43,097 nucleotides of DNA. It comes from Phenylobacterium sp. (GTDB taxonomy: Bacteria > Pseudomonadota > Alphaproteobacteria > Caulobacterales > Caulobacteraceae). The stretch's first letter is position 1. Every line of letters begins with the position of its first letter. The translations under genes were made by a program, and so were the position numbers. This document shows positions 1-6,900 of this stretch, in pieces. The notes under the pieces were generated by a model, which was given only the letters and a program-made list of their open reading frames with translations, was not told the DNA's origin and did no database searches. The stretch covers positions 1-43,097 of the forward strand of contig NZ_JAUSLW010000017.1 in NCBI RefSeq assembly GCF_030645195.1, in the 5' to 3' direction.

Positions 1-131
1 CGGGCCAGCTTGGCGCGGGCCGCCTCCAGGGCGCTCTCGCCATGGCGGCGCCGAAGCATCTGAGCTTCCTCGAGCGCCTCCTGGTTGAGTCGCTGCCAAC
101 GTCTGTAAAGGCGCACCGGGTTAACGATCAT
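1..131 (-). CDS. Hypothetical protein, N-terminal part (truncated by window edge)
   Basis: An open frame on the minus strand starts at an ATG (129-131) and runs off the left edge after 43 complete codons. The start has a run of G about 5 bases upstream, a plausible ribosome binding site. The visible peptide begins MIVNPVRLYRR and continues as a highly charged, Arg/Glu/Ala-rich stretch typical of an amphipathic helix or coiled coil. I do not recognise the family. It is divergent from the secreted protein at 345. Confidence 0.5.
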   Translation of the reverse strand, partial: MIVNPVRLYRRWQRLNQEALEEAQMLRRRHGESALEAARAKLA

Positions 132-344
132 GGCGACCCCCCGCTCGATCCGATGCCGCTTAGCACCATCTGATGACGGAATGGAGGCGCATTCCCGTTT
201 TGGGATGCAATTTGAGCGCCGATTCCCTGTTCCTGCACGGCATTCGGGCGTGGCGCCCGCCTGGCGGGTGGATTGCCGCGCATCTTCCTCGGGGGCCCTG
301 TCCTTGCACCGGGGCTGGGCGACTGTCCTTATTGGGGAAACGCC

Positions 345-734
345 ATGACCCGTCTTTTCACCCTCCTGATGGCCGCGGGCTTCCTGGCGGCCGCGGCGCC
401 CACCCTGGCGGCGCCCTATGGCCATGCCCGGGTGCTGCCGGTGCGCAGCCAGGTCGAGGCCCGCCACGGCTATCACCTGGCCCGGCCCGACCTGCTGGCC
501 ACGGCCTCGGGCGTCCGCGCCCACGGCATGATCTGCCGCCAGGCGGGCCATGCCGGCCTGCCGGTCCGCCGGGTGCGGGTGCAGCATCTCGACGCCGCCG
601 GCCGGGTGCTGGATACCGTCGACGTGCGGGTGGACTTCGACTCCGTGCGCCGGTCTGCTAGCTGCACGGCCTATGACCTCGCCACCGCCTGGAAGATCGA
701 CCCCGCCGACACGGTCCTCGCCTCCGCTCTCTGA
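345..734 (+). CDS. Small secreted hypothetical protein
   Basis: A 129-residue protein with a classical Sec signal peptide: MTR, a hydrophobic stretch over about residues 4-18, and a likely signal peptidase I site after Ala22 or Ala23. The start was chosen at ATG 345 because the signal peptide begins there and a GGGGAAA motif sits just upstream. An upstream in-frame start would put 24 extra non-signal residues in front. The mature part has two cysteines (about Cys64 and Cys107) that could form a disulfide in the periplasm, and a segment rich in Val/Arg/Asp that reads as beta strands. I do not recognise the family. It ends 13 bases before folP, so the two may share a transcript, but a functional link is not evident. 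Confidence 0.7.
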   Translation: MTRLFTLLMAAGFLAAAAPTLAAPYGHARVLPVRSQVEARHGYHLARPDLLATASGVRAHGMICRQAGHAGLPVRRVRVQHLDAAGRVLDTVDVRVDFDSVRRSASCTAYDLATAWKIDPADTVLASAL

Positions 735-747
735 CGGAGCAGCGCCC

Positions 748-1533
748 GTGCGGGTCATGGGGATCGTCAACGCCACCCCCGACTCCTTCTCCGACGGCGG
801 CCTCTATCTCGACCCCGATGCTGGCCTGGCCCATGCCCTGCGGCTGGCGGGGGAGGGCGCCGACATCCTCGACATCGGCGGGGAGTCCTCCCGCCCCGGC
901 GCCGAGCCGGTGGGCGAGGACCAGGAGATCGCCCGGGTGGTCCCCCTGATCGCCCAGCTCCGCGCCCGGTCCAGCCTGCCCATCTCCATCGACACCGTGA
1001 AGCCCGCCGTTGCCCGCGCGGCGGTGGCGGCCGGCGCCTCGATCTGGAACGACATCACCGCGCTGTCGGCCCCCGGCGCCCCCGAGCTCGCCGCCGAGCT
1101 CGGCTGCGAGGTGATCCTCATGCACATGCAGGGCGAGCCCCGCACCATGCAGACCGCCCCGCTCTATGACGATGTCGTCGCCGAGGTCCGCGATTTCCTG
1201 CTGGCCCGCGCCGAGGTGGCCATGAGCGCCGGCGTCGCCCGCGAGGCCATCTGGCTCGATCCCGGTATCGGCTTCGGCAAGACCCTGGCCCACAACCTGG
1301 CCCTGCTGGGGGCGCTGGACAGGGTCGTGGCCCTGGGCTTCCCCGTCCTGCTGGGGGTCAGCCGCAAGAGCTTCCTCGCCCGCCTCGACCCGGCGGCGAA
1401 AGACCCCGCCCACCGCCTCGGCGGCTCGCTCGCCTGCGCCCTGGCCGGCGCGTCGGCCGGCGTCGCCGCCGTCCGCGTCCACGACGTCGCCGAGACGGTC
1501 CAGGCGCTGCGGGTGTGGGAGGCGGTGGGCTGA
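748..1533 (+). CDS. folP: Dihydropteroate synthase
   Basis: Condenses 6-hydroxymethyl-7,8-dihydropterin diphosphate with p-aminobenzoate to give dihydropteroate in cytosolic folate synthesis. All family landmarks of the TIM barrel are present in order: MGIVNATPDSFSDGG near the N-terminus, DIGGESSRPGA (pterin-pyrophosphate loop), SIDTVKP, WNDITAL, LDPGIGFGKT and the C-terminal GVSRKSF. The GTG at 748 is preferred because GGAG lies 8 bases upstream; ATG 757 is the alternative, and upstream starts overlap the preceding gene. Length is 261 residues, normal to slightly short. It follows the secreted-protein gene by 13 bases. The frequent partners glmM or ftsH are not in this window. Confidence 0.95.
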   Translation: MRVMGIVNATPDSFSDGGLYLDPDAGLAHALRLAGEGADILDIGGESSRPGAEPVGEDQEIARVVPLIAQLRARSSLPISIDTVKPAVARAAVAAGASIWNDITALSAPGAPELAAELGCEVILMHMQGEPRTMQTAPLYDDVVAEVRDFLLARAEVAMSAGVAREAIWLDPGIGFGKTLAHNLALLGALDRVVALGFPVLLGVSRKSFLARLDPAAKDPAHRLGGSLACALAGASAGVAAVRVHDVAETVQALRVWEAVG

Positions 1534-1670
1534 CTCCTCCTCGCCCCCGTCAGGGGGAGAGGTCGGGTGAGGGGGCCTCCGCGCAGCGGAGGTCTTGCCG
1601 AGACCGGAGCGACGACGGCCCTTCAGAAAGAGCCCTCACCCGACCTCTCCCGCAAGCGGGAGAGGAGGAG
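1534..1670. repeat. Palindromic intergenic repeat (REP-like)
   Basis: A perfect 19-base inverted repeat (1555-1573 against 1633-1651) with looser extension outward, lying between the convergent folP and SDR genes. The right arm carries a small nested hairpin (CCCGCAAGCGGG). As RNA it would form a long stem from either strand, so it may act as a bidirectional transcript-end structure, but there is no T-run. The style matches dispersed repeats common between genes in Caulobacterales (recollection). No second copy of this family is in the window. Confidence 0.75.
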
Positions 1671-1677
1671 ATTTCGC

Positions 1678-2430
1678 CTACCCCCGCCCGATGAACGGCA
1701 TCTTCGTCGCCATCACCGTCATGAACTGGACATTGGCGTCCAGCGGCAGGCTGGCCATGAACACCACGGCGTCGGCCACCGCCTTGACGTCCATCATCGG
1801 CTCGGGCGCCAGGGTCCCGTCGGCCTGGGGCACGCCGCGCGCCATGGCCGCGGTCATCTCGGTGGCCGCGTTGCCGATGTCGATCTGGGAACAGGCGATG
1901 TCGAAGGCCCGGCCGTCCAGGGCGGTGGACTTGGTGAGCCCGGTGATGGCGTGCTTGGTGGCGGTGTAGGCGACCGACCGTGGCCTCGGGCTATGGGCCG
2001 AGATCGAGCCGTTGTTGATGATCCGCCCGCCCCTCGGGTCCTGGGCCTTCATCAGCCGGATGGCCCCTTGGGTGCAGAGGAAGGCGCCGGTCAGGTTGAC
2101 GTCCACCACCCGCTTCCACTGGGCCAGGCTGAGGTCCTCCATCGGCACGGGCGGCGCGCCGGTCCCGGCGTTGTTGAACAGCAGGTCCAGCCGGCCAAAC
2201 CGTTCCCGCACCTGGGAAAACAGCGCCAGGACCTGGGCCTCGTCGCTCACATCGGTGGCGATCGTCGTGCACTTGTCGGCCTTCGTTCGTCGAGCCGTCT
2301 CCTCCAGCTCGCCAAGTCGGCGCCCGGCCAGGAAAACGTGAAACCCAGCCTCCACAAGGGCTAGCGCGCTGGCCCGGCCGATCCCGGACCCAGCCCCGGT
2401 GACGATGGCGGTCTTGATGTCGGTGCTCAT
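1678..2430 (-). CDS. SDR family NAD(P)-dependent oxidoreductase
   Basis: A 250-residue classical short-chain dehydrogenase/reductase. The Rossmann cofactor loop TGAGSGIG is at residues 11-18, the NNAG motif at 86-89, a candidate catalytic Ser at about 144, and YxxxK at Tyr155/Lys159. Arg37-Arg38 after the second strand suggests NADP(H), though this is only a hint. The start at 2430 places the glycine loop at the usual distance from the N-terminus; the frame stays open upstream but would run into thiD on the other strand. Substrate is unknown. It is divergent from thiD with 61 bases between starts, and convergent with folP across the palindromic repeat. Confidence 0.9.
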   Translation of the reverse strand: MSTDIKTAIVTGAGSGIGRASALALVEAGFHVFLAGRRLGELEETARRTKADKCTTIATDVSDEAQVLALFSQVRERFGRLDLLFNNAGTGAPPVPMEDLSLAQWKRVVDVNLTGAFLCTQGAIRLMKAQDPRGGRIINNGSISAHSPRPRSVAYTATKHAITGLTKSTALDGRAFDIACSQIDIGNAATEMTAAMARGVPQADGTLAPEPMMDVKAVADAVVFMASLPLDANVQFMTVMATKMPFIGRG

Positions 2431-2491
2431 GGGGCGAGACCACCCGAGTCTTCCATCCACGACAACCGACGAATCCTGTATTTCCTCGCAG

Positions 2492-3295
2492 ATGGCCGAA
2501 TATCGCGGACGCGTCCTCATCATCGCCGGCTCCGACTCCGGCGGCGGGGCCGGGATCCAGGCCGACATCAAGACCGTCACCGCGCTCGGCGGCTACGCCG
2601 CCACCGCCGTCACCGCCATCACCGTCCAGAACACGCTTGGCGTCACCGGCGTCCACCCGATCCCGCCCTCGGTGGTGGAGGCCCAGGCCCGCGCCGTCCT
2701 CGACGACATCGGCGCCGACGCCCTGAAGACCGGGATGCTCGGCGACGTGGAGATGGTGGAGCGGGTGGCCGCGATCCTTGAGTCCACAAGGGCTCCGGCC
2801 GTCGTCGACCCGGTGATGGTCGCCAAGGGCGGCGCCAGCCTGCTGGCCGCCACGGCGATCGAGGCGGTGCGGTCCCTGATGGTCCCCCGGGCCTTCCTGC
2901 TGACCCCCAACGCCCCCGAGGCCCAGGCCCTGACCGGCCTGGAGGTCGAGACCACCGACGACCTGCGCCGCGCCGGCGAGGCCCTGCTGGCCCTGGGCGC
3001 CAAGGCGGTGCTGATGAAGGGCGGCCACGTCGAGGGGCCCCTGGTGATCGACATCCTGATGACGCCCCAGGGCGAGACCACCTTCGAGGGCGAGCGCCTG
3101 GAGACCCGCCACACCCACGGCACCGGCTGCACCCTGGCCTCGGCCGTGGCCACGGGCCTGGCCCAGGGCCTGGACCTGCCCCAGGCCGTCGCCCGGGCCT
3201 GGGCCTATGTCCACGAGGCCCTGCGCCAGGCCCCCGGCTTCGGCGCCGGCCACGGCCCCCTCGACCACGCCTGGCCCTTGCGGGGCAAGGCGTGA
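2492..3295 (+). CDS. thiD: Bifunctional hydroxymethylpyrimidine kinase / phosphomethylpyrimidine kinase
   Basis: Phosphorylates HMP and then HMP-phosphate to the diphosphate used in thiamine synthesis; cytosolic, ribokinase fold. The protein is 267 residues. It has the substrate loop [13 protein letters not shown] at residues 13-25, NAPEAQ in the middle, KGGH, and the anion-hole/catalytic motif GTGC at 210-213 followed by a long helix. The start at ATG 2492 gives the family-typical short N-terminus; the Shine-Dalgarno is weak. Its stop overlaps the GTG of the next gene (GTGA), so the two are probably translated together. No other thiamine gene is in the window. Confidence 0.94.
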   Translation: MAEYRGRVLIIAGSDSGGGAGIQADIKTVTALGGYAATAVTAITVQNTLGVTGVHPIPPSVVEAQARAVLDDIGADALKTGMLGDVEMVERVAAILESTRAPAVVDPVMVAKGGASLLAATAIEAVRSLMVPRAFLLTPNAPEAQALTGLEVETTDDLRRAGEALLALGAKAVLMKGGHVEGPLVIDILMTPQGETTFEGERLETRHTHGTGCTLASAVATGLAQGLDLPQAVARAWAYVHEALRQAPGFGAGHGPLDHAWPLRGKA

Positions 3296-3864
3296 GACAC
3301 CGCGAAGAGCTGGAGGCCATCCTGCGGGCCACGCCGGGCCTGATGCACGTCATGGAGACCGCCCGGACCCTGGACCTGCCCGACTGGCTGGTCTTCTCCG
3401 GGGCCATCTACCAGCCGGTCCTCAACCACCTGACGGGCCGCCCCGCCGACCATGGGATCAAGGATTACGACCTGGCCTATTTCGACCCCGACACCTCCTA
3501 CGAGGCGGAGGACGCGGTGATCCGCAAGGTGGCGCAGGCCTTCGAGCCGCCCTTCCGCGAGATGGTGGAGGTGCGCAACCAGGCCCGGGTCCACCTGTGG
3601 TTCGAGGCCAAGTTCGGCGAGCCCTACGGCCCCCCCTTGGTCTCCAGCGCCGACGCCCTGTCCCGGTTCGCCAGCCCGCTCAACGCCGTGGCCGCCCGCC
3701 TGGAGGCCGACGGCGCCATGACCCTGCTGGCGCCCTTCGGCCTGGAGGACCTGTTCTCCATGACCTACCGCGCCAATCCCAATCGCAAGGTCAGCGGCTT
3801 CGCCCGCACGGCGGCGGCGGCCCAGCGGCGTTGGCCGGAACTGACCGTCATTCCTCAGGAATAG
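3292..3864 (+). CDS. Nucleotidyltransferase family protein (PF06042-like)
   Basis: A 190-residue protein starting at a GTG that overlaps the thiD stop by four bases. Early motifs SGAIYQPVLNHL and GIKDYDLAYFD (Asp58, Asp60) match the pattern of the small nucleotidyltransferase-like family formerly called DUF925, in which a glycine-containing start is followed by a D-x-D metal motif. The C-terminal part has the conserved-looking LAPFGLEDLFSMTYRANP segment. Substrate and reaction are unknown for this family. Coupling to thiD is seen here, but a thiamine role would be speculation. Its last 10 bases overlap the end of the convergent acetyltransferase gene. Confidence 0.8.
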   Translation: MRHREELEAILRATPGLMHVMETARTLDLPDWLVFSGAIYQPVLNHLTGRPADHGIKDYDLAYFDPDTSYEAEDAVIRKVAQAFEPPFREMVEVRNQARVHLWFEAKFGEPYGPPLVSSADALSRFASPLNAVAARLEADGAMTLLAPFGLEDLFSMTYRANPNRKVSGFARTAAAAQRRWPELTVIPQE

Positions 3865-4289
3865 GTCTTGCGGATCTCCATCCAGCGGTCGGCGCCGGTC
3901 AGCGGCCCGAAGCCGTACTGGGCGTAGAGGCCGTGGGCGTCGCGGGTGGCCAGGTGCATGCGCCGGAAACCCTGCAGGTCCGGGTGGTCGGTGATGAAAG
4001 CCATGATCGCCTTGCCCAGCCCCGCCCCGCGATGGGCGGCGTCCACATAGACGTCGCAGATCCAGCCGAAGGTGGCGCGGTCGGTGACCACCCGGGCCAT
4101 GCCGGCCATGGCCCCGTCCGGCGCGTAGACCCCGATGGTCAGGCTGCCGGCCACCGCCTTCTCGAAGGTGGCCCGCGGGATGCCGGTCCCCCAGTAGCTC
4201 TCGGCGGAGATCCAGTGATAGGCGCGCGCGATGTCGAACCGCGCCGGCGCGTCGCTGACCGTGTAGCCGCTGGTGTGCCGGATTTCCAT
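3855..4289 (-). CDS. GNAT family N-acetyltransferase
   Basis: A 144-residue single-domain GNAT protein. The acetyl-CoA pyrophosphate-binding motif RGAGLG lies at residues 87-92 after the strand ICDVYVDAAH, and the C-terminal part shows HLATRDAHGLYAQYGF, the usual beta5/helix4 signature. It would acetylate an amine on a small molecule or protein; the substrate cannot be told. The gene converges on the nucleotidyltransferase gene with a 10-base overlap. It begins about 50 bases after the stop of the upstream kinase on the same strand. Confidence 0.88.
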   Translation of the reverse strand: MEIRHTSGYTVSDAPARFDIARAYHWISAESYWGTGIPRATFEKAVAGSLTIGVYAPDGAMAGMARVVTDRATFGWICDVYVDAAHRGAGLGKAIMAFITDHPDLQGFRRMHLATRDAHGLYAQYGFGPLTGADRWMEIRKTYS

Positions 4290-4342
4290 GACCGCCTCCC
4301 TCCGCTGGAGAGCCGGCTGTTAGGAGAAAACGACCCGCGGCG

Positions 4343-6049
4343 CTAGGCCACCGCGGCCATGGCGGGGTCGGCGTCCAGCACGTTCTCGATGGCGCGGAAC
4401 AGCTCGGCGGCCTCGACGGGCTTCATGACGAAGGCGTTCATGCCGGCCGCCAGACAGAGGCTGACCTCGGCGCGCCCCGCCGAGGCGGTGAGCGCGATCA
4501 CCGGGGTGGCCTGGTTGGGGCCAGGCGTGGCGCGCAGGATCCCCACCGCCTCCAGCCCGCCCATCCGCGGCATGTTGAGGTCCATCAGCACCAGGTCGAA
4601 GCGTTCCAGGGCCAGGGTGTCCAGGGCCTCCTGGCCATTCTGCGCCGTGGCGATGGTGTCCACCGCCCCCTGCAGGATGAGGGTGAAGGCGCGCCGGTTG
4701 ATCTCATGGTCGTCGACGATCAGCACCCGCAGCCCGGTCTGGGCCGGGGCGGTCTCCGGGACGCGGGCCGCCGCCTGGGCGGCCGCAAGCCCAAGGGCCA
4801 GGCGGAAGCTCGAGCCCTGGCCCGGGGCGCTGCTGGCCGTCAGGTCGCCCCCCATCAGGCGGGCCAGTTCACGGCTGATATTGAGGCCAAGGCCCGTGCC
4901 GCCATGGGTGCGGGCGACGCTTTGGCTGAGCTGGCCATAGGCGGTGAACAGGCCGCCCATCTGCTCGGCCGTCATGCCGGCGCCGGTGTCGGCGACCTCC
5001 AAGGCGATGTCCCAGGTCCCGTCCGCGCCGGGGGCGGCGGCCATGCGCAGGGTGATGGCGCCGGTCTCGGTGAACTTGAGCGCGTTGGAGAGCAGGTTGT
5101 TGAGGATCTGGCGGACGCGGGTGGGGTCGCCCTCGACCCGGGCCGGCAGGCTGTGGGCGCCCTCCAGGCGGAAGGCCAGGCCGCGGCCGCGGGCCACCGG
5201 CGCCCAGAACCGCACGGTCTCCAGCAGCAGCCGCCGCAGGTCGAAGCTGATGGTCTCCACCCCCATGCGGCCGGCCTCGATCTTGGAGAGGTCCAGCAGG
5301 TCGTCCAGCAGGGCCCGCATCATCCGGCTGGAGGAGGCGATCAGCTCCAGGTTCGACTCCCGCGACGCCTCGGAGCGGGCGCCGCGGGCCTCGGCGGCGC
5401 CGGCGAGGATGGCGCTGATGGGGGTGCGCAGCTCATGGCTGACCATGGCCACGAAGGCCGACTTGGCCGCGTCGGCGGCCTCGGCCCGCGCGCGAGCCTC
5501 GCTTTCGGCGGTGAGCGCGCGGGCGGCGGCCCGCCAGATCATGTGGGTGAAGGTGACGATCAGCACCGCGGCGGCGGCGAGGGCGATGGCCTGATGAATC
5601 TTCGCGCCAAGCCAGAGGGCGACGAAGGGGATGGTGGCCAGATAGACCGCGAAGGGGCTCGAGGCCGCCAGGAAGGCCAGGCGCGACTTCTGGCTGGTGA
5701 GGGCCGAGTTGAGCTGGCCTCCGCAGAGCAGGCAGATCCAGCAGGCCAGGCCGAAGACCCCGTCGCGGAGCGGGCCGGCGGCGGCGAAGGCGCCGAACAC
5801 CACGCCATTGGTGACCAGCAGGGTGAGCGCGGCCCAGGTGGGCGGGGTCCGACGGCCGAGGAGGAAGTACTCCACCGCCTGCAGGCTTCCATAGAGGACC
5901 AGCCACACAAGGGCCCAGGTCCAGCCGGTGATGGTTCCAAAGCCCAGGGTCAGGCCGACGGCCAGACCGGCCCGCATCCGCGCCTGGGACCGGCGCGCCG
6001 CGATGACCTCCATCAGGTCGGACGAGTGGGTCGCAGCCGCGGGCCGCAT
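4343..6049 (-). CDS. Membrane hybrid sensor histidine kinase / response regulator
   Basis: A 568-residue hybrid kinase. Residues about 25-175 contain five to six hydrophobic segments and no obvious periplasmic domain, so the sensor is an integral membrane module. Then follow a HisKA domain (phospho-accepting His205 in SHELRTP), an HATPase domain with N box (NNLLSNALKF, about 317-326), G1 (DTGAGM, 354-359) and G2 (GGTGLGL, 383-389), and a C-terminal receiver domain with acidic Asp446/Asp447, phospho-Asp490 (LMDLNMP) and Lys543. No HPt domain is attached, so a separate phosphotransferase is expected. Start at ATG 6049; Met13 is a possible alternative. The upstream region has two GANTC sites and a 13-base palindrome. 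Signal and output are unknown. Confidence 0.92.
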   Translation of the reverse strand: MRPAAATHSSDLMEVIAARRSQARMRAGLAVGLTLGFGTITGWTWALVWLVLYGSLQAVEYFLLGRRTPPTWAALTLLVTNGVVFGAFAAAGPLRDGVFGLACWICLLCGGQLNSALTSQKSRLAFLAASSPFAVYLATIPFVALWLGAKIHQAIALAAAAVLIVTFTHMIWRAAARALTAESEARARAEAADAAKSAFVAMVSHELRTPISAILAGAAEARGARSEASRESNLELIASSSRMMRALLDDLLDLSKIEAGRMGVETISFDLRRLLLETVRFWAPVARGRGLAFRLEGAHSLPARVEGDPTRVRQILNNLLSNALKFTETGAITLRMAAAPGADGTWDIALEVADTGAGMTAEQMGGLFTAYGQLSQSVARTHGGTGLGLNISRELARLMGGDLTASSAPGQGSSFRLALGLAAAQAAARVPETAPAQTGLRVLIVDDHEINRRAFTLILQGAVDTIATAQNGQEALDTLALERFDLVLMDLNMPRMGGLEAVGILRATPGPNQATPVIALTASAGRAEVSLCLAAGMNAFVMKPVEAAELFRAIENVLDADPAMAAVA

Positions 6050-6067
6050 GTCGTGAATCTCGGCGAA

Positions 6068-6080
6068 TGGCGTTACGCCA
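6068..6080. promoter_or_regulatory. Operator-like palindrome upstream of hybrid kinase
   Basis: A perfect 6-1-6 palindrome (TGGCGT T ACGCCA) centred about 25 bases upstream of the kinase start at 6049, flanked by GAATC (GANTC methylation) sites at 6055-6059 and 6109-6113. The placement in the 5' region suggests a regulator site, but it could be a chance match or part of a leader hairpin. Confidence 0.35.
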
Positions 6081-6171
6081 ATAGACGCCGCGTAAGCTAA
6101 GCTTGGGTGAATCCCGGGGGTGCGGGCGGACGGCGCGGCGGAATGTCGCGCCGCCCAGGAGCCTGGCCACG

Positions 6172-6203
6172 AAAAACGCCCCCGCCGGGGAGGGCGGGGG
6201 CGT
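6172..6203 (-). terminator. Rho-independent terminator of the 6226-6654 gene
   Basis: On the minus strand, 23 bases after the stop at 6226, an 11-base perfect GC-rich stem (6193-6203 pairing with 6176-6186, 6-base loop) is followed directly by five T (complement of 6172-6176). This is the clearest intrinsic terminator in the window. Confidence 0.88.
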
Positions 6204-6225
6204 CGTCGTCCTGGGGTCGGTGGTT

Positions 6226-6654
6226 TTAGCGGCGATAGCCGCCGTAGCCCGCGCCGTAATCCCGATCATTGCGCTCGTAGCGCAGCTGCATCCGGATGGA
6301 GTCGAAGCGGCGATCCAGGTCGGCGCGCTCCCAGCGGGTCACCACGCCGTCGGCGCGGTAGCGCCAGGACAGGCGTTCGGTCAGGCGGAGCTGCTCGCGC
6401 AGGCGGAAGGCTTCGCGGCGGCTGATCTGGCCGGAGCGTTCGGCGCGGTTGATGCGGACCTGCAGGTCGTCGCCGCGCACGATGCCCTGGGGCCCGGCGC
6501 GATCGTTGTAGCCCCCGGCGCGCTCGTCATAGCGGCCGCCGCGATCCTCGTAACGGTCGCCACGATCATAGCCGCCATAGGTTTGGGCGGCGGCGGGGGT
6601 GACAGCCGCGGCCAGGGCGGAAGCTGCCGCGATCGAAATCAGAATCTTCTTCAT
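6226..6654 (-). CDS. Secreted low-complexity Tyr/Arg/Asp/Gly-rich protein
   Basis: A 142-residue protein with a textbook signal peptide (MKKILIS, hydrophobic core, cleavage probably after AAA at residues 21-23). After it comes a low-complexity segment (about 24-55) made of near-repeats such as YDRGDRYEDRGG and YDERAGGYNDRAG, then a charged helical region (about 56-125) beginning GDDLQVRINRAERSGQISRREAFRLR, and a Gly/Tyr/Arg tail. It starts at ATG 6654 behind a near-perfect AAGGAGG ribosome binding site 7 bases away, and ends in a strong terminator, so it is a well-expressed single gene. The helical part resembles small periplasmic proteins common in Caulobacterales; the function is unknown to me. 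Confidence 0.85.
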   Translation of the reverse strand: MKKILISIAAASALAAAVTPAAAQTYGGYDRGDRYEDRGGRYDERAGGYNDRAGPQGIVRGDDLQVRINRAERSGQISRREAFRLREQLRLTERLSWRYRADGVVTRWERADLDRRFDSIRMQLRYERNDRDYGAGYGGYRR

Positions 6655-6788
6655 CTTCCATCCTCCTTGGATGTCCAGCGGCGCCGGAGGGCGTCGTTGA
6701 GGAGGAGAAGAGCATTTCGAACCTGAAACCGATCTGAGGCCGCCGTTGTCTGGCGTTCAGCTTGGCTGGAGCCTGTCTGTCAGGCCCT

Positions 6789-6837
6789 AGAGCGCGTCAG
6801 GCGGAAGTGGACCCGGTTCCGCCGCCCGACGCGCTCT
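6789..6837. repeat. Palindromic repeat with AGAGCGCGTC arms
   Basis: Perfect 10-base terminal arms (6789-6798 and 6828-6837) with imperfect inner arms (AGGCGGAA against TTCCGCC) around a GGACCCGG centre. This is the style of dispersed alphaproteobacterial intergenic palindromes. A degenerate half-copy (AGAGCACGTCAGGCGGCGG) occurs just after the zwf stop at 27771-27789. Confidence 0.75.
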
Positions 6838-6849
6838 AAGATTTGAATA

Positions 6850-6900
6850 TAGACCCTTCTTGCCGTTTCAGATGGGTCCATCTGAAACGGTCAGGGTCTA
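6850..6900. repeat. Nested palindromic repeat containing the kinase stop codon
   Basis: Outer arms TAGACCCT (6850-6857) and AGGGTCTA (6893-6900) enclose a near-perfect inner palindrome: 13-base arms at 6863-6875 and 6878-6890 with only GT between. On the minus strand the last three bases of the right outer arm (6898-6900) form the TAG stop of the kinase gene, so the element joins directly onto the coding end. It lies 12 bases from a second palindrome (6789-6837). There is no T-run after the stem. Confidence 0.8.

Noticed and set aside
132..344. Small plus-strand frames ahead of the secreted protein
   Set aside because: No ribosome binding site, no motif, overlapping frames with Arg/Pro-rich composition; I see nothing supportable in this gap.
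1991..3268. Long minus-strand frame across thiD
   Set aside because: It is antisense to thiD and part of the SDR gene, with low-complexity Gly/Ala/Gln composition.
4706..6100. Plus-strand frame opposite the first hybrid kinase
   Set aside because: Gly/Gln/Ala-rich shadow; the kinase motifs are all on the minus strand.
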